This document shows positions 43,127 through 51,392 of a DNA stretch of 62,978 nucleotides, piece by piece (position 1 is the stretch's first letter; every line of letters starts with the position of its first letter). The translations under genes and the position numbers were made by a program. The notes below the pieces were generated by a model. That model had not been told where the DNA came from, did not search any database, and worked only from the letters and a program-made list of their open reading frames with translations. Location of the stretch: the NCBI GenBank assembly GCA_023408815.1, contig JAEYJO010000002.1, positions 1 to 62,978 on the forward strand, in the 5' to 3' direction. The DNA is from Bacillota bacterium. GTDB lineage: Bacteria > Bacillota > Clostridia > Lachnospirales > Lachnospiraceae.

Positions 43127-43522
43127 ATGAACATTGCACTGATTGCACACGATGCAAAAAAGAAATTGATGCAGAATTTTTGTATTGCTTATAAAGGGAT
43201 TTTAAGCAAGAACGAACTTTTTGCAACGGGAACGACGGGGAGGCTGATTGAAGAGGTTACAAATCTGAACGTGCATAAATTTCTGGCAGGTCATCTGGGG
43301 GGTGAACAGCAGATAGGTGCACAAATTGAGCACAATGAAATGGATCTCGTTATTTTTCTCCGCGATCCTCTGACTCCTAAGCCCCACGAGCCTGACGTTA
43401 ATAATGTTGTACGTTTATGTGATGTTTACAACATTCCGTTGGCGACTAATCTGGCTTCGGCAGAACTACTGATAAAATCGCTGGATAGAGGAGATTTAGA
43501 GTGGCGTGAGATGTATAGATAA
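43127..43522 (+). CDS. mgsA: methylglyoxal synthase
   Basis: A 131-residue enzyme converting dihydroxyacetone phosphate to methylglyoxal and phosphate. Motifs are IALIAHDAKKK (catalytic His and Asp near residues 7-8), ATGTTGRLI, GHLGGEQQIGA and FLRDPLTPKPHEPDV, which hold the phosphate-binding and catalytic Asp residues. The length is usual. It lies between rodA and a D,D-carboxypeptidase gene, an order common in Lachnospiraceae-like genomes. ATG at 43127 follows GAGAGGG; the open frame extends upstream into rodA. Confidence 0.95.
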   Translation: MNIALIAHDAKKKLMQNFCIAYKGILSKNELFATGTTGRLIEEVTNLNVHKFLAGHLGGEQQIGAQIEHNEMDLVIFLRDPLTPKPHEPDVNNVVRLCDVYNIPLATNLASAELLIKSLDRGDLEWREMYR

Positions 43523-44492
43523 CAGAATTTTTTGTTTGGGTATAAGTACAGTTTTATTAGGAAGCATTCTTACCGGCTGCGGCAGCACATCTTATGAAAT
43601 GGCGTACTCGCCCGACTATCCGGTAAGCAGCTACCGCATTGCCGTTTCGGAAGAAGCTGTGGATACTGCTACAACTTTCGCAGCGGATTTATGCGTTGTG
43701 GACGGAGATATTGTTGCAGAGGACTTGGATCTTAGCCAGGTCAGCTCCGCAGCACTTTTTTCCTTGTCTACTAATGAGACCATTTCAGCGAAAAACGTAT
43801 ATGAGAAGCTGGCACCTGCCAGCCTGACCAAAATCATGACTGCGCTGGTAGCGTTGAAATACGGTTCCCCCGACGAGGTTCTGACTGCCTCGGCCAATGT
43901 AAAGATTACGGAATCAGGAGCCCAGACCGTGGGAATAAAGGAAGGGGACAAGATGACACTGACGCAGGCGCTCCATCTGCTTCTCATCAACTCTGCAAAC
44001 GATGTTGCGGTAATGATTGCGGAGGGTGTGGGTGGTTCTGTGGAGGGCTTTAGCGAACTGATGAATCAGGAAGCGAAGGAGATAGGAGCCACGAACAGCA
44101 ATTTTGTGAATCCTCACGGGCTTACTGCGGATAATCATTACGTGACGGCTTATGATATGTATCTGATTTTTAACGCGGCCCTGGAATATAATCTGATCAA
44201 CGAAATCATTTCCATGCCGTCCTATACTACCGTGTACAAGGACAAGAGCGGAAACGATAAAGAGATTTCTGTGAATACGACAAATCTTTACCTTCAGGGA
44301 GATAAGAACGCTCCCGATGCGATAACGGTTATCGGCGGAAAGACGGGGACCACTAATGCGGCAGGACACTGTCTGATTATTCTCTCCAGAGACTCTACGG
44401 GTAAGCCATATATTTCCGTAATTCTGCGCGCAGACGATAAGGATATTCTCTATCAGGATATGACGGATTTGTTGAGCGAAATAAAGAATTAA
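43506..44492 (+). CDS. D-alanyl-D-alanine carboxypeptidase, putative lipoprotein
   Basis: A 328-residue low-molecular-weight penicillin-binding protein (peptidase S11). An N-terminal hydrophobic stretch ends in a lipobox LTGC near residue 25, so it is probably a lipoprotein. The active-site Ser is in APASLTKIMT, the SxN motif in INSANDVAVMIA, and the KTG box in IGGKTGTTNAAG. It trims pentapeptide side chains at the outer face of the membrane. It lacks the C-terminal beta domain and amphipathic tail of DacA. The likely start is GTG at 43506, overlapping mgsA by 17 bases; a TTG at 43536 is possible. Confidence 0.9.
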   Translation: MRCIDNRIFCLGISTVLLGSILTGCGSTSYEMAYSPDYPVSSYRIAVSEEAVDTATTFAADLCVVDGDIVAEDLDLSQVSSAALFSLSTNETISAKNVYEKLAPASLTKIMTALVALKYGSPDEVLTASANVKITESGAQTVGIKEGDKMTLTQALHLLLINSANDVAVMIAEGVGGSVEGFSELMNQEAKEIGATNSNFVNPHGLTADNHYVTAYDMYLIFNAALEYNLINEIISMPSYTTVYKDKSGNDKEISVNTTNLYLQGDKNAPDAITVIGGKTGTTNAAGHCLIILSRDSTGKPYISVILRADDKDILYQDMTDLLSEIKN

Positions 44493-44495
44493 CAG

Positions 44496-44524
44496 TTGTT
44501 TTTTAATATAATATAAACTATAAT
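44496..44524 (+). promoter_or_regulatory. sigma-A type promoter of the P-loop gene
   Basis: TTGTTT at 44496 and a perfect TATAAT at 44519 with a 17-base spacer, 59 bases before the start codon. Confidence 0.7.
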
Positions 44525-44582
44525 ATAAATAGGCCTATTAATAAGTTTTTATGGGCCGAATTTACTATAGGAGGGTTCACCA

Positions 44583-45002
44583 ATGGTTCAATTAATAATA
44601 GGCAATAAGGGAAAAGGTAAGACAAAACATTTACTGGATAAGGTAAATGCCGAGGTGAAAACAGCATCGGGAAATATTACATATTTAGACAAAAGTACAA
44701 AGCATATGTATGAATTGAACAACAAGATTCGTTTAATCAACGTAATGGATTATATGATCACTAACAGCGATGAGTTTCTTGGATTTATTTGTGGTATTAT
44801 ATCTCAGGATCACGATTTACAACAGATGTATTTTGACAGCTTCCTGAAGATAGCGTGTCTGGAAGGCAAGGACATCCTTCCCGCAATTGAAAAATTGGAA
44901 AAAATTGGAGAATCGTTTGGCGTAGATTTCGTTTTGAGTATTTCATTAGATGAACATGAATTGCCGGAAGTTATGAAATCAAAGGTTATTGTAGCTCTTT
45001 AA
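44583..45002 (+). CDS. small P-loop protein of unknown function
   Basis: A 139-residue protein starting MVQLIIGNKGKGKTKHLLD. GNKGKGKT is a Walker A loop (GxxxxGKT) right at the N-terminus. ITYLDKSTKHMYEL and LINVMDYM follow, and the C-terminus has a strand-rich FVLSISLDEHELPEV. No convincing Walker B (hhhhDE) is visible unless it is the SLDEHE segment. The whole protein is just one minimal nucleotide-binding domain. I do not recognise a named family. It has its own strong promoter and GGAGGG ribosome site and stands between the carboxypeptidase and HlyD-like genes. Confidence 0.75.
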   Translation: MVQLIIGNKGKGKTKHLLDKVNAEVKTASGNITYLDKSTKHMYELNNKIRLINVMDYMITNSDEFLGFICGIISQDHDLQQMYFDSFLKIACLEGKDILPAIEKLEKIGESFGVDFVLSISLDEHELPEVMKSKVIVAL

Positions 45003-45116
45003 TTATAGTAGTTTTAAATCAGGAAAGTATTGTGGATTCGTTTTACTGATTTTAATTGGCCTCGGATACCTTACCGGGGCCTTTCCTTTGCAAAGCAAAT
45101 CCCGGGAGGTTTTGGA

Positions 45117-46514
45117 TTGAATAATCAGAATTCCAATAAGGTAGCAAAATATAGAAAGCCGCTCAATCTTAATATAGGAATGATAATTTTTGCTGTTATT
45201 TTCATTTATATCATCATATGTACCTTCATGTATTTTACTTCCAAGCATGTTGTCGCTTATGAGGTGAAGGCGGGCGCTCTATCCATAAATAACATATACA
45301 AGGCGGTGGCTCTCAGGGACGAGACAGTGGTGACGGCCGACGATGCCGGATATGTAAATTATTTTGCCAGAGAGGGAGCTAGAGTGGCGGCGGGCGACCT
45401 CGTTTATGCTGTGGATGAGTCAGGCAAACTCTCCGATTATATCAATGCCAACTCTTCAGGAGAAAACTCTTTGTCCAAGGCGGATCTGTCCGAATTGAAG
45501 ACGGAAATCGTAGGATTTTCCAGCACCTTTGATCCGAAGAGCTTTGCGGAGGCTTATGACTTTAAATACAGCATGCAGGGGACTGTTCTGAAGCTGGCCA
45601 ATTATAATATTTTGGAGAGCATAGATGCCATTCAGACTTCAGGGCTGGAGGGTCTGGTGAAGCAGTGCATCTCGCCTGCTGCAGGCATTGTCGTCTATTC
45701 CACGGATGAGTATGAGGCGCTGACTTTGGAACAGATGAATAAGGAGCTGTATTCGCAGGAGAATTATGAAAAAAAACAGTTAATAGGCAATGAATTGATT
45801 GCGGCAGGTGATCCTGTTTATAAATTGTCCACAAACGAAGACTGGTCGCTGGTTATCGAGGTCGATAAGGACAGAGAAGAGGAGCTTCTTGAAGCAGAAT
45901 ATGTAAAGGTAAAATTTTTAAAAAACCAGGAAACCTCCTGGGGCAAGGTGGATTCTTATACAAATGAAGACGGGGATATTTTTGTCAAGCTCGCTTTCAC
46001 CAATTCTATGATCACGTTCTGTACGGATCGCTTTGTAGATATTGAGCTCATTCTGGAAGACGAATCGGGGTTGAAGATACCCAATTCTGCCATAGTGGAA
46101 AAGGAATTTTTCATCGTACCTAAGAGCTTCGTTACAAAAGGCGGAAACAGTAGTTCCTATGGAGTACTGAGAGAAGCTTACACGGAGGACGGGACTGCTA
46201 CGACGGAGTTTGTGGAGACTACGATTTATAATGAAGAGGACGAGGAATATTATGTGGATGATTCCACTCTTCGAATAGGAGATTATCTCATAATACCTGA
46301 AGGTACGGAGAAATATGCGGTGAGCAAGAGAGGAAGCCTGATCGGGGTATATAACATCAATAAGGGATATGCGGATTTCAAACAGGTCAATATTTTATAC
46401 AGCAATGACGAATATTCCGTTGTGCAGTCTAATACGGCATATGGACTGAATGTGTACGACTATATCGTTTTGGATGCGGCCACGGTGAGCGAGGATGAAT
46501 TGATATATGAATAG
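45117..46514 (+). CDS. HlyD-like membrane-anchored protein
   Basis: A 465-residue protein with one N-terminal helix (about residues 20-42) and an extracytoplasmic region that resembles HlyD/RND periplasmic adaptors: a biotinyl-lipoyl-like half motif near 55-90 (ALRDETVVTADDAGYVNYF, AREGARVAAGDLVYAVDE) and further beta strands. No ABC partner is encoded nearby. The order HlyD-like, yggS, sepF is common in clostridia, so a link to division is possible. The start is a TTG with GGGAGG seven bases upstream; a longer frame from 45030 lacks a ribosome site. It overlaps the frame before yggS at 46507. Confidence 0.78.
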   Translation: MNNQNSNKVAKYRKPLNLNIGMIIFAVIFIYIIICTFMYFTSKHVVAYEVKAGALSINNIYKAVALRDETVVTADDAGYVNYFAREGARVAAGDLVYAVDESGKLSDYINANSSGENSLSKADLSELKTEIVGFSSTFDPKSFAEAYDFKYSMQGTVLKLANYNILESIDAIQTSGLEGLVKQCISPAAGIVVYSTDEYEALTLEQMNKELYSQENYEKKQLIGNELIAAGDPVYKLSTNEDWSLVIEVDKDREEELLEAEYVKVKFLKNQETSWGKVDSYTNEDGDIFVKLAFTNSMITFCTDRFVDIELILEDESGLKIPNSAIVEKEFFIVPKSFVTKGGNSSSYGVLREAYTEDGTATTEFVETTIYNEEDEEYYVDDSTLRIGDYLIIPEGTEKYAVSKRGSLIGVYNINKGYADFKQVNILYSNDEYSVVQSNTAYGLNVYDYIVLDAATVSEDELIYE

Positions 46515-46566
46515 GGGGAAGGATTCTTTCGCTTTAGGTTATGGTGATGTAGGAAAGGAGATTGGT

Positions 46567-47313
46567 ATGGGTGAGGATAAAGATAGGGCGTTTACTGTGA
46601 AGGGAAACATTGGCTATGGTTATATTGCCGATAATATAAAGATGGTAGAGAACAATATCCTCAGTGCCTGCAAGCGCTCTGATCGGTATATCGAGGAGGT
46701 GACGCTTATAGCGGTCAGCAAGACGATGCCGGTGGAGGCGCTGAAAGCGGCTTATGAATGTGGATGCAGGGACTTTGGAGAGAATAAGGTGCAGGAGCTG
46801 GTGGATAAATATGAGCAGATGCCAAAGGATATCAGGTGGCATATGATCGGACATCTTCAGCGGAATAAGGTGAAGTATATTGTTGATAAGGCTTATCTTA
46901 TTCATGGGGTGGATTCTTTGAGGCTGGCGGAGGAAATAAGTAAGGAAGCAGCGAAGAAGAATGTTACCGCTCATATTCTTATAGAGGTGAATGCCGCACA
47001 GGAGGAGACTAAGTTCGGGGTGAGCACAGATGAGACTGCTGCGCTTCTTGAAAATATTTCCAGGTTGCCGTCGATAGAAGTCGAAGGCTTGATGATGATA
47101 GCGCCATATGTTGAAAATTCGGAAGAAAACAGACAATACTTTGTAAGCTTACGCCAATTATCTGTTGACATAATGAAAAAAAACAATGATAATGTTAATA
47201 TGAATGTTTTGTCGATGGGGATGACTGGTGATTACGAAGTCGCGATTGAAGAGGGCGCGACTTATGTTCGAGTTGGGACAGGCATATTTGGCGAAAGGAA
47301 TTATAACAGTTAA
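46567..47313 (+). CDS. YggS family PLP homeostasis protein
   Basis: A 248-residue PLP-binding protein (COG0325, YlmE in Bacillus). The PLP Lys is in LIAVSKTMPVEAL (about residues 46-58), followed by DFGENKVQELVDKY, WHMIGHLQRNKVKYI, LIEVNAAQEETKFGV and the closing LSMGMTGDYEVAIEEGATYVRVGTGIFGER. It controls free PLP levels rather than catalysing a reaction. The ATG at 46567 has AAAGGAG upstream; the open frame reaches back to 46507 at the end of the HlyD-like gene. sepF follows after 12 bases. Confidence 0.93.
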   Translation: MGEDKDRAFTVKGNIGYGYIADNIKMVENNILSACKRSDRYIEEVTLIAVSKTMPVEALKAAYECGCRDFGENKVQELVDKYEQMPKDIRWHMIGHLQRNKVKYIVDKAYLIHGVDSLRLAEEISKEAAKKNVTAHILIEVNAAQEETKFGVSTDETAALLENISRLPSIEVEGLMMIAPYVENSEENRQYFVSLRQLSVDIMKKNNDNVNMNVLSMGMTGDYEVAIEEGATYVRVGTGIFGERNYNS

Positions 47314-47325
47314 GGAGATATTACG

Positions 47326-47826
47326 ATGGGAGTAATGGATAAATTTTTGAATTATATGAAGTTGAATGATGAAGACGAGGATTATTATGATGAGGATTAT
47401 TATGATGATTCCGACGAGCACCAGTCTTCTAAAAAGACGGTAGTTCCCAAGGAAGAGTCTCCGATATTAGAGGATGTCTCCGCTAAGAAGTCTTCGCCCA
47501 AGATCACTCCGATGGCAAGACAGCCGAGGAAGATGATAGGCGCAGGCATGGAGGTGTGTGTAATCAAACCTACTTCTGTGGAGGATGCGAGGGAGATTAC
47601 AGAGACATTATTAGCCAACAGAACGGTAGTGCTTAATCTGGAAGGTCTGGACGTGGATATCGCTCAGCGGATCATCGATTTTACCTCCGGTTCCTGCTTC
47701 GCGATGAGCGGAAACCTGCAGAAAATATCTCACTACATATTCATCATTACTCCAGCGAGCGTAGATATTTCCGGAGATTTTCAAGAGCTTTTATCAGGAG
47801 CTTTCGATGTACCCATTAATAAATAA
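47326..47826 (+). CDS. sepF: cell division protein SepF
   Basis: A 166-residue FtsZ-binding and membrane-anchoring protein. The N-terminal amphipathic helix (MGVMDKFLNYM) is followed by a very acidic linker (about residues 14-60) and the SepF core with VVLNLEGLDVDIAQRIIDF and GNLQKISHYIFIITP, then VDISGDF. The core residues that form the SepF dimer and bind FtsZ are conserved. It ends an operon with the HlyD-like and YggS genes, closed by a clear terminator. Confidence 0.94.
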   Translation: MGVMDKFLNYMKLNDEDEDYYDEDYYDDSDEHQSSKKTVVPKEESPILEDVSAKKSSPKITPMARQPRKMIGAGMEVCVIKPTSVEDAREITETLLANRTVVLNLEGLDVDIAQRIIDFTSGSCFAMSGNLQKISHYIFIITPASVDISGDFQELLSGAFDVPINK

Positions 47827-47831
47827 AGTTG

Positions 47832-47863
47832 AAAACTTCCCTTTTTAACGGGGAAGTTTTTAT
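47832..47863 (+). terminator. terminator after sepF
   Basis: AAAACTTCCC at 47832-47841 pairs with GGGAAGTTTT at 47851-47860, followed by TTTATA. Confidence 0.88.
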
Positions 47864-47888
47864 ATAATGTAAGCTGGAGGAAAAATGT

Positions 47889-48998
47889 ATGGCCCAGAGA
47901 TTGACCATAAATTATGAGAAAAAGCCTTGTTATGATATTGTATTTTCACAGACCTTCGATGAGTTCGCTTTTGAACTAGAGGAGCTTAGTATTGAGAACA
48001 GACGGCTCTGCATTGTGACGGACTCTTCGGTGGAGGCCTTATATGCACAGACTATCTTGGATTTAATAAAGGATAAATGTAAGAAAGCGGTAGTTTTTTC
48101 TTTTCCTGCGGGAGAACAGAGCAAGACGCTGGATACGGTGAAGAAAGCTTATACCTTTCTTATTGAAGAAGAGTTCGATAGAAAGGATTTGCTCATTGCG
48201 TTGGGCGGCGGCGTTGTAGGAGACCTGACCGGCTTCACTGCAGCAACTTATTTGCGCGGAATCGATTTCATACAGATTCCGACCACGCTCCTGGCACAAG
48301 CGGACAGCAGCATCGGCGGAAAGACCGGTGTCGATTTTGACGGATATAAGAATATGGTAGGCGCTTTCCATATGCCGAAGCTGGTTTATATGAATGTTTC
48401 TGCTCTTAAGACCTTGGAGGAACGGCAGTATTACTCGGGTTTTGCTGAAATTATGAAACATGGCTTGATTCGTGACCATATTTTTTATGAGTGGCTGCTT
48501 AATAACATGTATGAGATATGCGAGAGAGATCCCTCTGTCTTGGAGGAGATGGTAATTAAGAGCTGCTCCATCAAAAAAGCGGTGGTGGAAAAGGATCCTA
48601 AGGAGATGGGAGACCGGGCGCTCCTTAACTTCGGACATACGATTGGACATGCTATAGAAAAGGCGAAAAATTTTGAGCTTTACCATGGAGAATGTGTTGC
48701 CTTAGGATGCGTGGCGGCAGCTTTCATTTCGTGGAAGCACGAGCTTTTGTCCATGGAGGAGTATTATGAGATCAGGGATATGTTCGTGCCCTTCAATCTT
48801 CCGATTTCCATAGAAGATATCGATGCAGAGGAAATAACGGCCCTTACAAGATCAGATAAAAAGATGGACGCTGGTAAGATTAAATTTGTTCTTCTCAAAA
48901 AGGTAGGAAAAGCCGTTATCGATACGAGTGTTACGGAGGAAGATATTAAAGCGGCAGTGGAGGAAATCAGCTTCAACGAAGAGGATATGTCTGAATAA
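47889..48998 (+). CDS. aroB: 3-dehydroquinate synthase
   Basis: A 369-residue enzyme of the shikimate pathway that converts DAHP to 3-dehydroquinate using NAD and Zn. Motifs are LIALGGGVVGDLTGFTAATY (NAD-binding, about residues 98-117), TTLLAQADSSIGGKTGVD with active-site Lys, GFAEIMKHGLI and the Zn-binding Glu and His in LNFGHTIGHAIE and YHGECVALG. Other shikimate genes are not adjacent. GGAGG precedes the ATG. Confidence 0.95.
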   Translation: MAQRLTINYEKKPCYDIVFSQTFDEFAFELEELSIENRRLCIVTDSSVEALYAQTILDLIKDKCKKAVVFSFPAGEQSKTLDTVKKAYTFLIEEEFDRKDLLIALGGGVVGDLTGFTAATYLRGIDFIQIPTTLLAQADSSIGGKTGVDFDGYKNMVGAFHMPKLVYMNVSALKTLEERQYYSGFAEIMKHGLIRDHIFYEWLLNNMYEICERDPSVLEEMVIKSCSIKKAVVEKDPKEMGDRALLNFGHTIGHAIEKAKNFELYHGECVALGCVAAAFISWKHELLSMEEYYEIRDMFVPFNLPISIEDIDAEEITALTRSDKKMDAGKIKFVLLKKVGKAVIDTSVTEEDIKAAVEEISFNEEDMSE

Positions 48999-48999
48999 T

Positions 49000-49031
49000 A
49001 ATCAATAAGTACGCATAAATACTTATCGATT
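49000..49031. promoter_or_regulatory. hairpin between aroB and lspA
   Basis: AATCAATAAGTA at 49000-49011 pairs with TACTTATCGATT at 49020-49031 with one mismatch. There is no T run, so it is not a standard terminator; it may be an operator or an mRNA-processing structure. Confidence 0.35.
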
Positions 49032-49053
49032 CAAAGAAACGTGAGGATTTTTC

Positions 49054-49581
49054 ATGAGTAAGGCGAAGAGAAAATTGCTTGTTTTCGATGTATTTCTTAT
49101 AAGCGTGCTGATTGCCACGGATCAGCTTTCCAAGTACTTTGCAGTCCTTAAGTTAAGGCACCAGCCGGCTTACAGTGTGATTGAAGGTATCTTGGAATTC
49201 AATTATCTGGAGAACAGGGGCGCGGCGTTTGGGCTTTTGCAAAACCAAAAGGTTCTGTTTCTATTTGTGGGAATCATATTTTTATGTACAATCGTTTATA
49301 TTCTTTATAAGACGCCTGACGGCGGCCGGTATACGTTTTTGCATATTCTTCTTGTGACGATTGCGGGAGGTGCGGCAGGAAATATGATAGATCGTATCCG
49401 TTTGGATTATGTGGTGGATTTTATTTATTTCGTATGTATTAATTTCCCCATATTTAATGTGGCCGATATGTATGTGACAATGGCCTCGGTAGTGCTTTTT
49501 ATATTATTGCTTTTTTATTATAAGGAGGAGGATTTGAATTTCCTCAACTTCAAACAAAATAAGTACAGGGAACTGAAATAG
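49054..49581 (+). CDS. lspA: lipoprotein signal peptidase
   Basis: A 175-residue four-helix aspartyl protease that cleaves prolipoprotein signal peptides. Family blocks visible are ATDQLSKYFAV (residues 21-31), NRGAAFGLLQNQ, GGAAGNMIDRIRLDYVVDFI with the first catalytic Asp near residue 113, and FPIFNVADMYVTMA with the second Asp. The C-terminal KEEDLNF tail is soluble. It is immediately followed by the pseudouridine synthase gene, a conserved pairing in Firmicutes. Clear clients in this window are the carboxypeptidase and solute-binding lipoproteins. Confidence 0.95.
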   Translation: MSKAKRKLLVFDVFLISVLIATDQLSKYFAVLKLRHQPAYSVIEGILEFNYLENRGAAFGLLQNQKVLFLFVGIIFLCTIVYILYKTPDGGRYTFLHILLVTIAGGAAGNMIDRIRLDYVVDFIYFVCINFPIFNVADMYVTMASVVLFILLLFYYKEEDLNFLNFKQNKYRELK

Positions 49582-50505
49582 ATGATGCAAGACAGCAGTC
49601 GGCTTTGTTTTCAAATAAACGAGGATATGGGAGATGAGAGGATTGATAAGTGTTTAAGCATGCTTATCGATTCTTTGTCGCGCTCTTATATTCAAAAGCT
49701 GTTAAAGGATGAAAAGGTCACAGTAAATGGTGTCGTCGTCAAGGCGAATTACAAGGTGAAGATCGACGACGAAATACGCTTTGATGTGCCGCCTGCCGAG
49801 GAGCCGGATATATTGCCGGAGGATATTCCGCTGGATATTCTCTATGAGGATCCGGATGTCCTCGTTGTGAATAAACCTAAGGGCATGGTCGTCCATCCTG
49901 CGGCGGGACATTACAACAATACCTTGGTAAATGCGGTCATGTTTCATTGCCAGGGAGAACTTTCCGGCATAAACGGTGTGATGCGTCCGGGCATTGTTCA
50001 TAGAATTGACAGGGATACTACGGGTTCCGTTATCATTTGCAAGAACGACTTTGCCCATAATCACATCGCATGCCAGCTTAAAGAACATTCTATTGTAAGA
50101 AAATATCACGCGATTTGCTATGGGGGGATAAAAGAGGAGGAAGGCTCCGTAAATGCTCCCGTGGGAAGACATCCTGCCGACCGCAAGAGAATGGCCGTGA
50201 ATGAAAAAAACGGAAAGTATGCTGTTACTCACTACAAAGTATTAAAAAGATTCAATGGATATACTTATATCGAATGTATGCTGGAGACCGGGAGGACCCA
50301 TCAGATCCGTGTCCATATGGCAAGTATCGGACATCCTCTGCTGGGGGACGAGGTATATGCCGGCAACCGCAAATCTCCCTTTAAGCTGGAGGGTCAGTGC
50401 CTCCATGCGAAAACGCTTGGATTTGTTCATCCGCGAAGCTTAAAGTATATCGAAACAAATGCGCCATTGCCTGATTATTTTGCGCATTTACTTGAAATTT
50501 TATAG
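49582..50505 (+). CDS. rluD: RluD-family pseudouridine synthase
   Basis: A 307-residue rRNA pseudouridine synthase with an N-terminal S4 domain (residues 14-75) and the RluA-type catalytic domain. Motif II HRIDRDTTGSVIIC carries the catalytic Asp (about residue 144), followed by the TGRTHQIRVHMASIGHPLLGDEVYAG block (by its ends TGRTHQI and GDEVYAG). It modifies 23S rRNA; whether the exact target is that of RluD cannot be judged. It starts right after lspA. Its last 31 bases overlap the convergent EamA gene. Confidence 0.93.
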   Translation: MMQDSSRLCFQINEDMGDERIDKCLSMLIDSLSRSYIQKLLKDEKVTVNGVVVKANYKVKIDDEIRFDVPPAEEPDILPEDIPLDILYEDPDVLVVNKPKGMVVHPAAGHYNNTLVNAVMFHCQGELSGINGVMRPGIVHRIDRDTTGSVIICKNDFAHNHIACQLKEHSIVRKYHAICYGGIKEEEGSVNAPVGRHPADRKRMAVNEKNGKYAVTHYKVLKRFNGYTYIECMLETGRTHQIRVHMASIGHPLLGDEVYAGNRKSPFKLEGQCLHAKTLGFVHPRSLKYIETNAPLPDYFAHLLEIL

Positions 50506-51392
50506 AAAAATAGTGTTTTTCTTTCAGATATGAATAGTCCGGCCAACGTAAGCAACGTTCCGCAAGCGGCAATCCATGTGATTATTTCATTCAACACAAG
50601 AATCGATGTGATTACGGTAATAGCTGGAACCATGTAAATATAGATACTCGTTTTTACTGCTCCTAACAGCTTAACTGCCGTATTCCATGTAACAAAGCAA
50701 AGGGCCGATGCTCCTAATCCAAGGAATAAAATATTGAATACAGTGACAGGATGTGTGAACCTTTCTATTTTCCATTCAAAAGGAAATACATAAAGAGCAG
50801 GAAGCATAAAGAGTATTCCGTAAAGAAATATTCTTCGGGTAGTTTGTATTGTGTTGTACCCGAACTGGCTGATTTTTCTTGTAAGTATTGAGTATAGCGC
50901 CCATACAAGAGCTGCAATTACCGCTAACAGATCACCTGCGGGATTTAGTTTCAAAATCATGCTTCCGTTAAAATTGATAAGGATGATTCCGATCATAGCA
51001 ATAACGAATCCAATAAAGAAGTTTATCCTTAGCTTCTCATTATCCAAAAAACGGTGGGAAAGCAGTGCCGTGAAAAACGGTGCAATAGAAATAATTACCC
51101 CGACATTGGATGCAAGCGTATAGGTCAAAGCAATATTCTCCAAGAGGAAATAAAGCGTAACCCCGCATAAGCCTGCACCGGCAAAAAGGATTTCCTGTCT
51201 TATTCTTGTCCATTTTAACCTATGTGGAAAAACTATTGTTAATGCGATCAGCCCTATGGCGAAACGGTAAAATAATATTTCAATGGGAGCAAAGCTTGCA
51301 AGTAATATTTTTGTTGATATAAAAGTTGTTCCCCATATTAAAATTGTAATGGCAGCCAAAAAATGTCCGGCAATCTCTTTGTTCGTTTTCAT
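50475..51392 (-). CDS. EamA/DMT family transporter
   Basis: A 305-residue permease of the drug/metabolite transporter superfamily with ten hydrophobic helices in two EamA repeats (about residues 10-140 and 155-290). The first repeat has GTTFISTKILLASF and ALVWALYSILTRK starts the second. DMT carriers export amino acids, metabolites or drugs; the substrate is unknown. The gene begins within the stop of the AraC gene (ATGA), so the two are one unit and the regulator probably controls the exporter. Its end overlaps the convergent rluD gene. Confidence 0.9.
   Translation of the reverse strand: MKTNKEIAGHFLAAITILIWGTTFISTKILLASFAPIEILFYRFAIGLIALTIVFPHRLKWTRIRQEILFAGAGLCGVTLYFLLENIALTYTLASNVGVIISIAPFFTALLSHRFLDNEKLRINFFIGFVIAMIGIILINFNGSMILKLNPAGDLLAVIAALVWALYSILTRKISQFGYNTIQTTRRIFLYGILFMLPALYVFPFEWKIERFTHPVTVFNILFLGLGASALCFVTWNTAVKLLGAVKTSIYIYMVPAITVITSILVLNEIITWIAACGTLLTLAGLFISERKTLFFYKISSKCAK

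Noticed and set aside
44583..45002. P-loop protein considered as a PilT or RecA-type ATPase
   Set aside because: It is too short and has only a Walker A loop; the other motifs of those families are absent.
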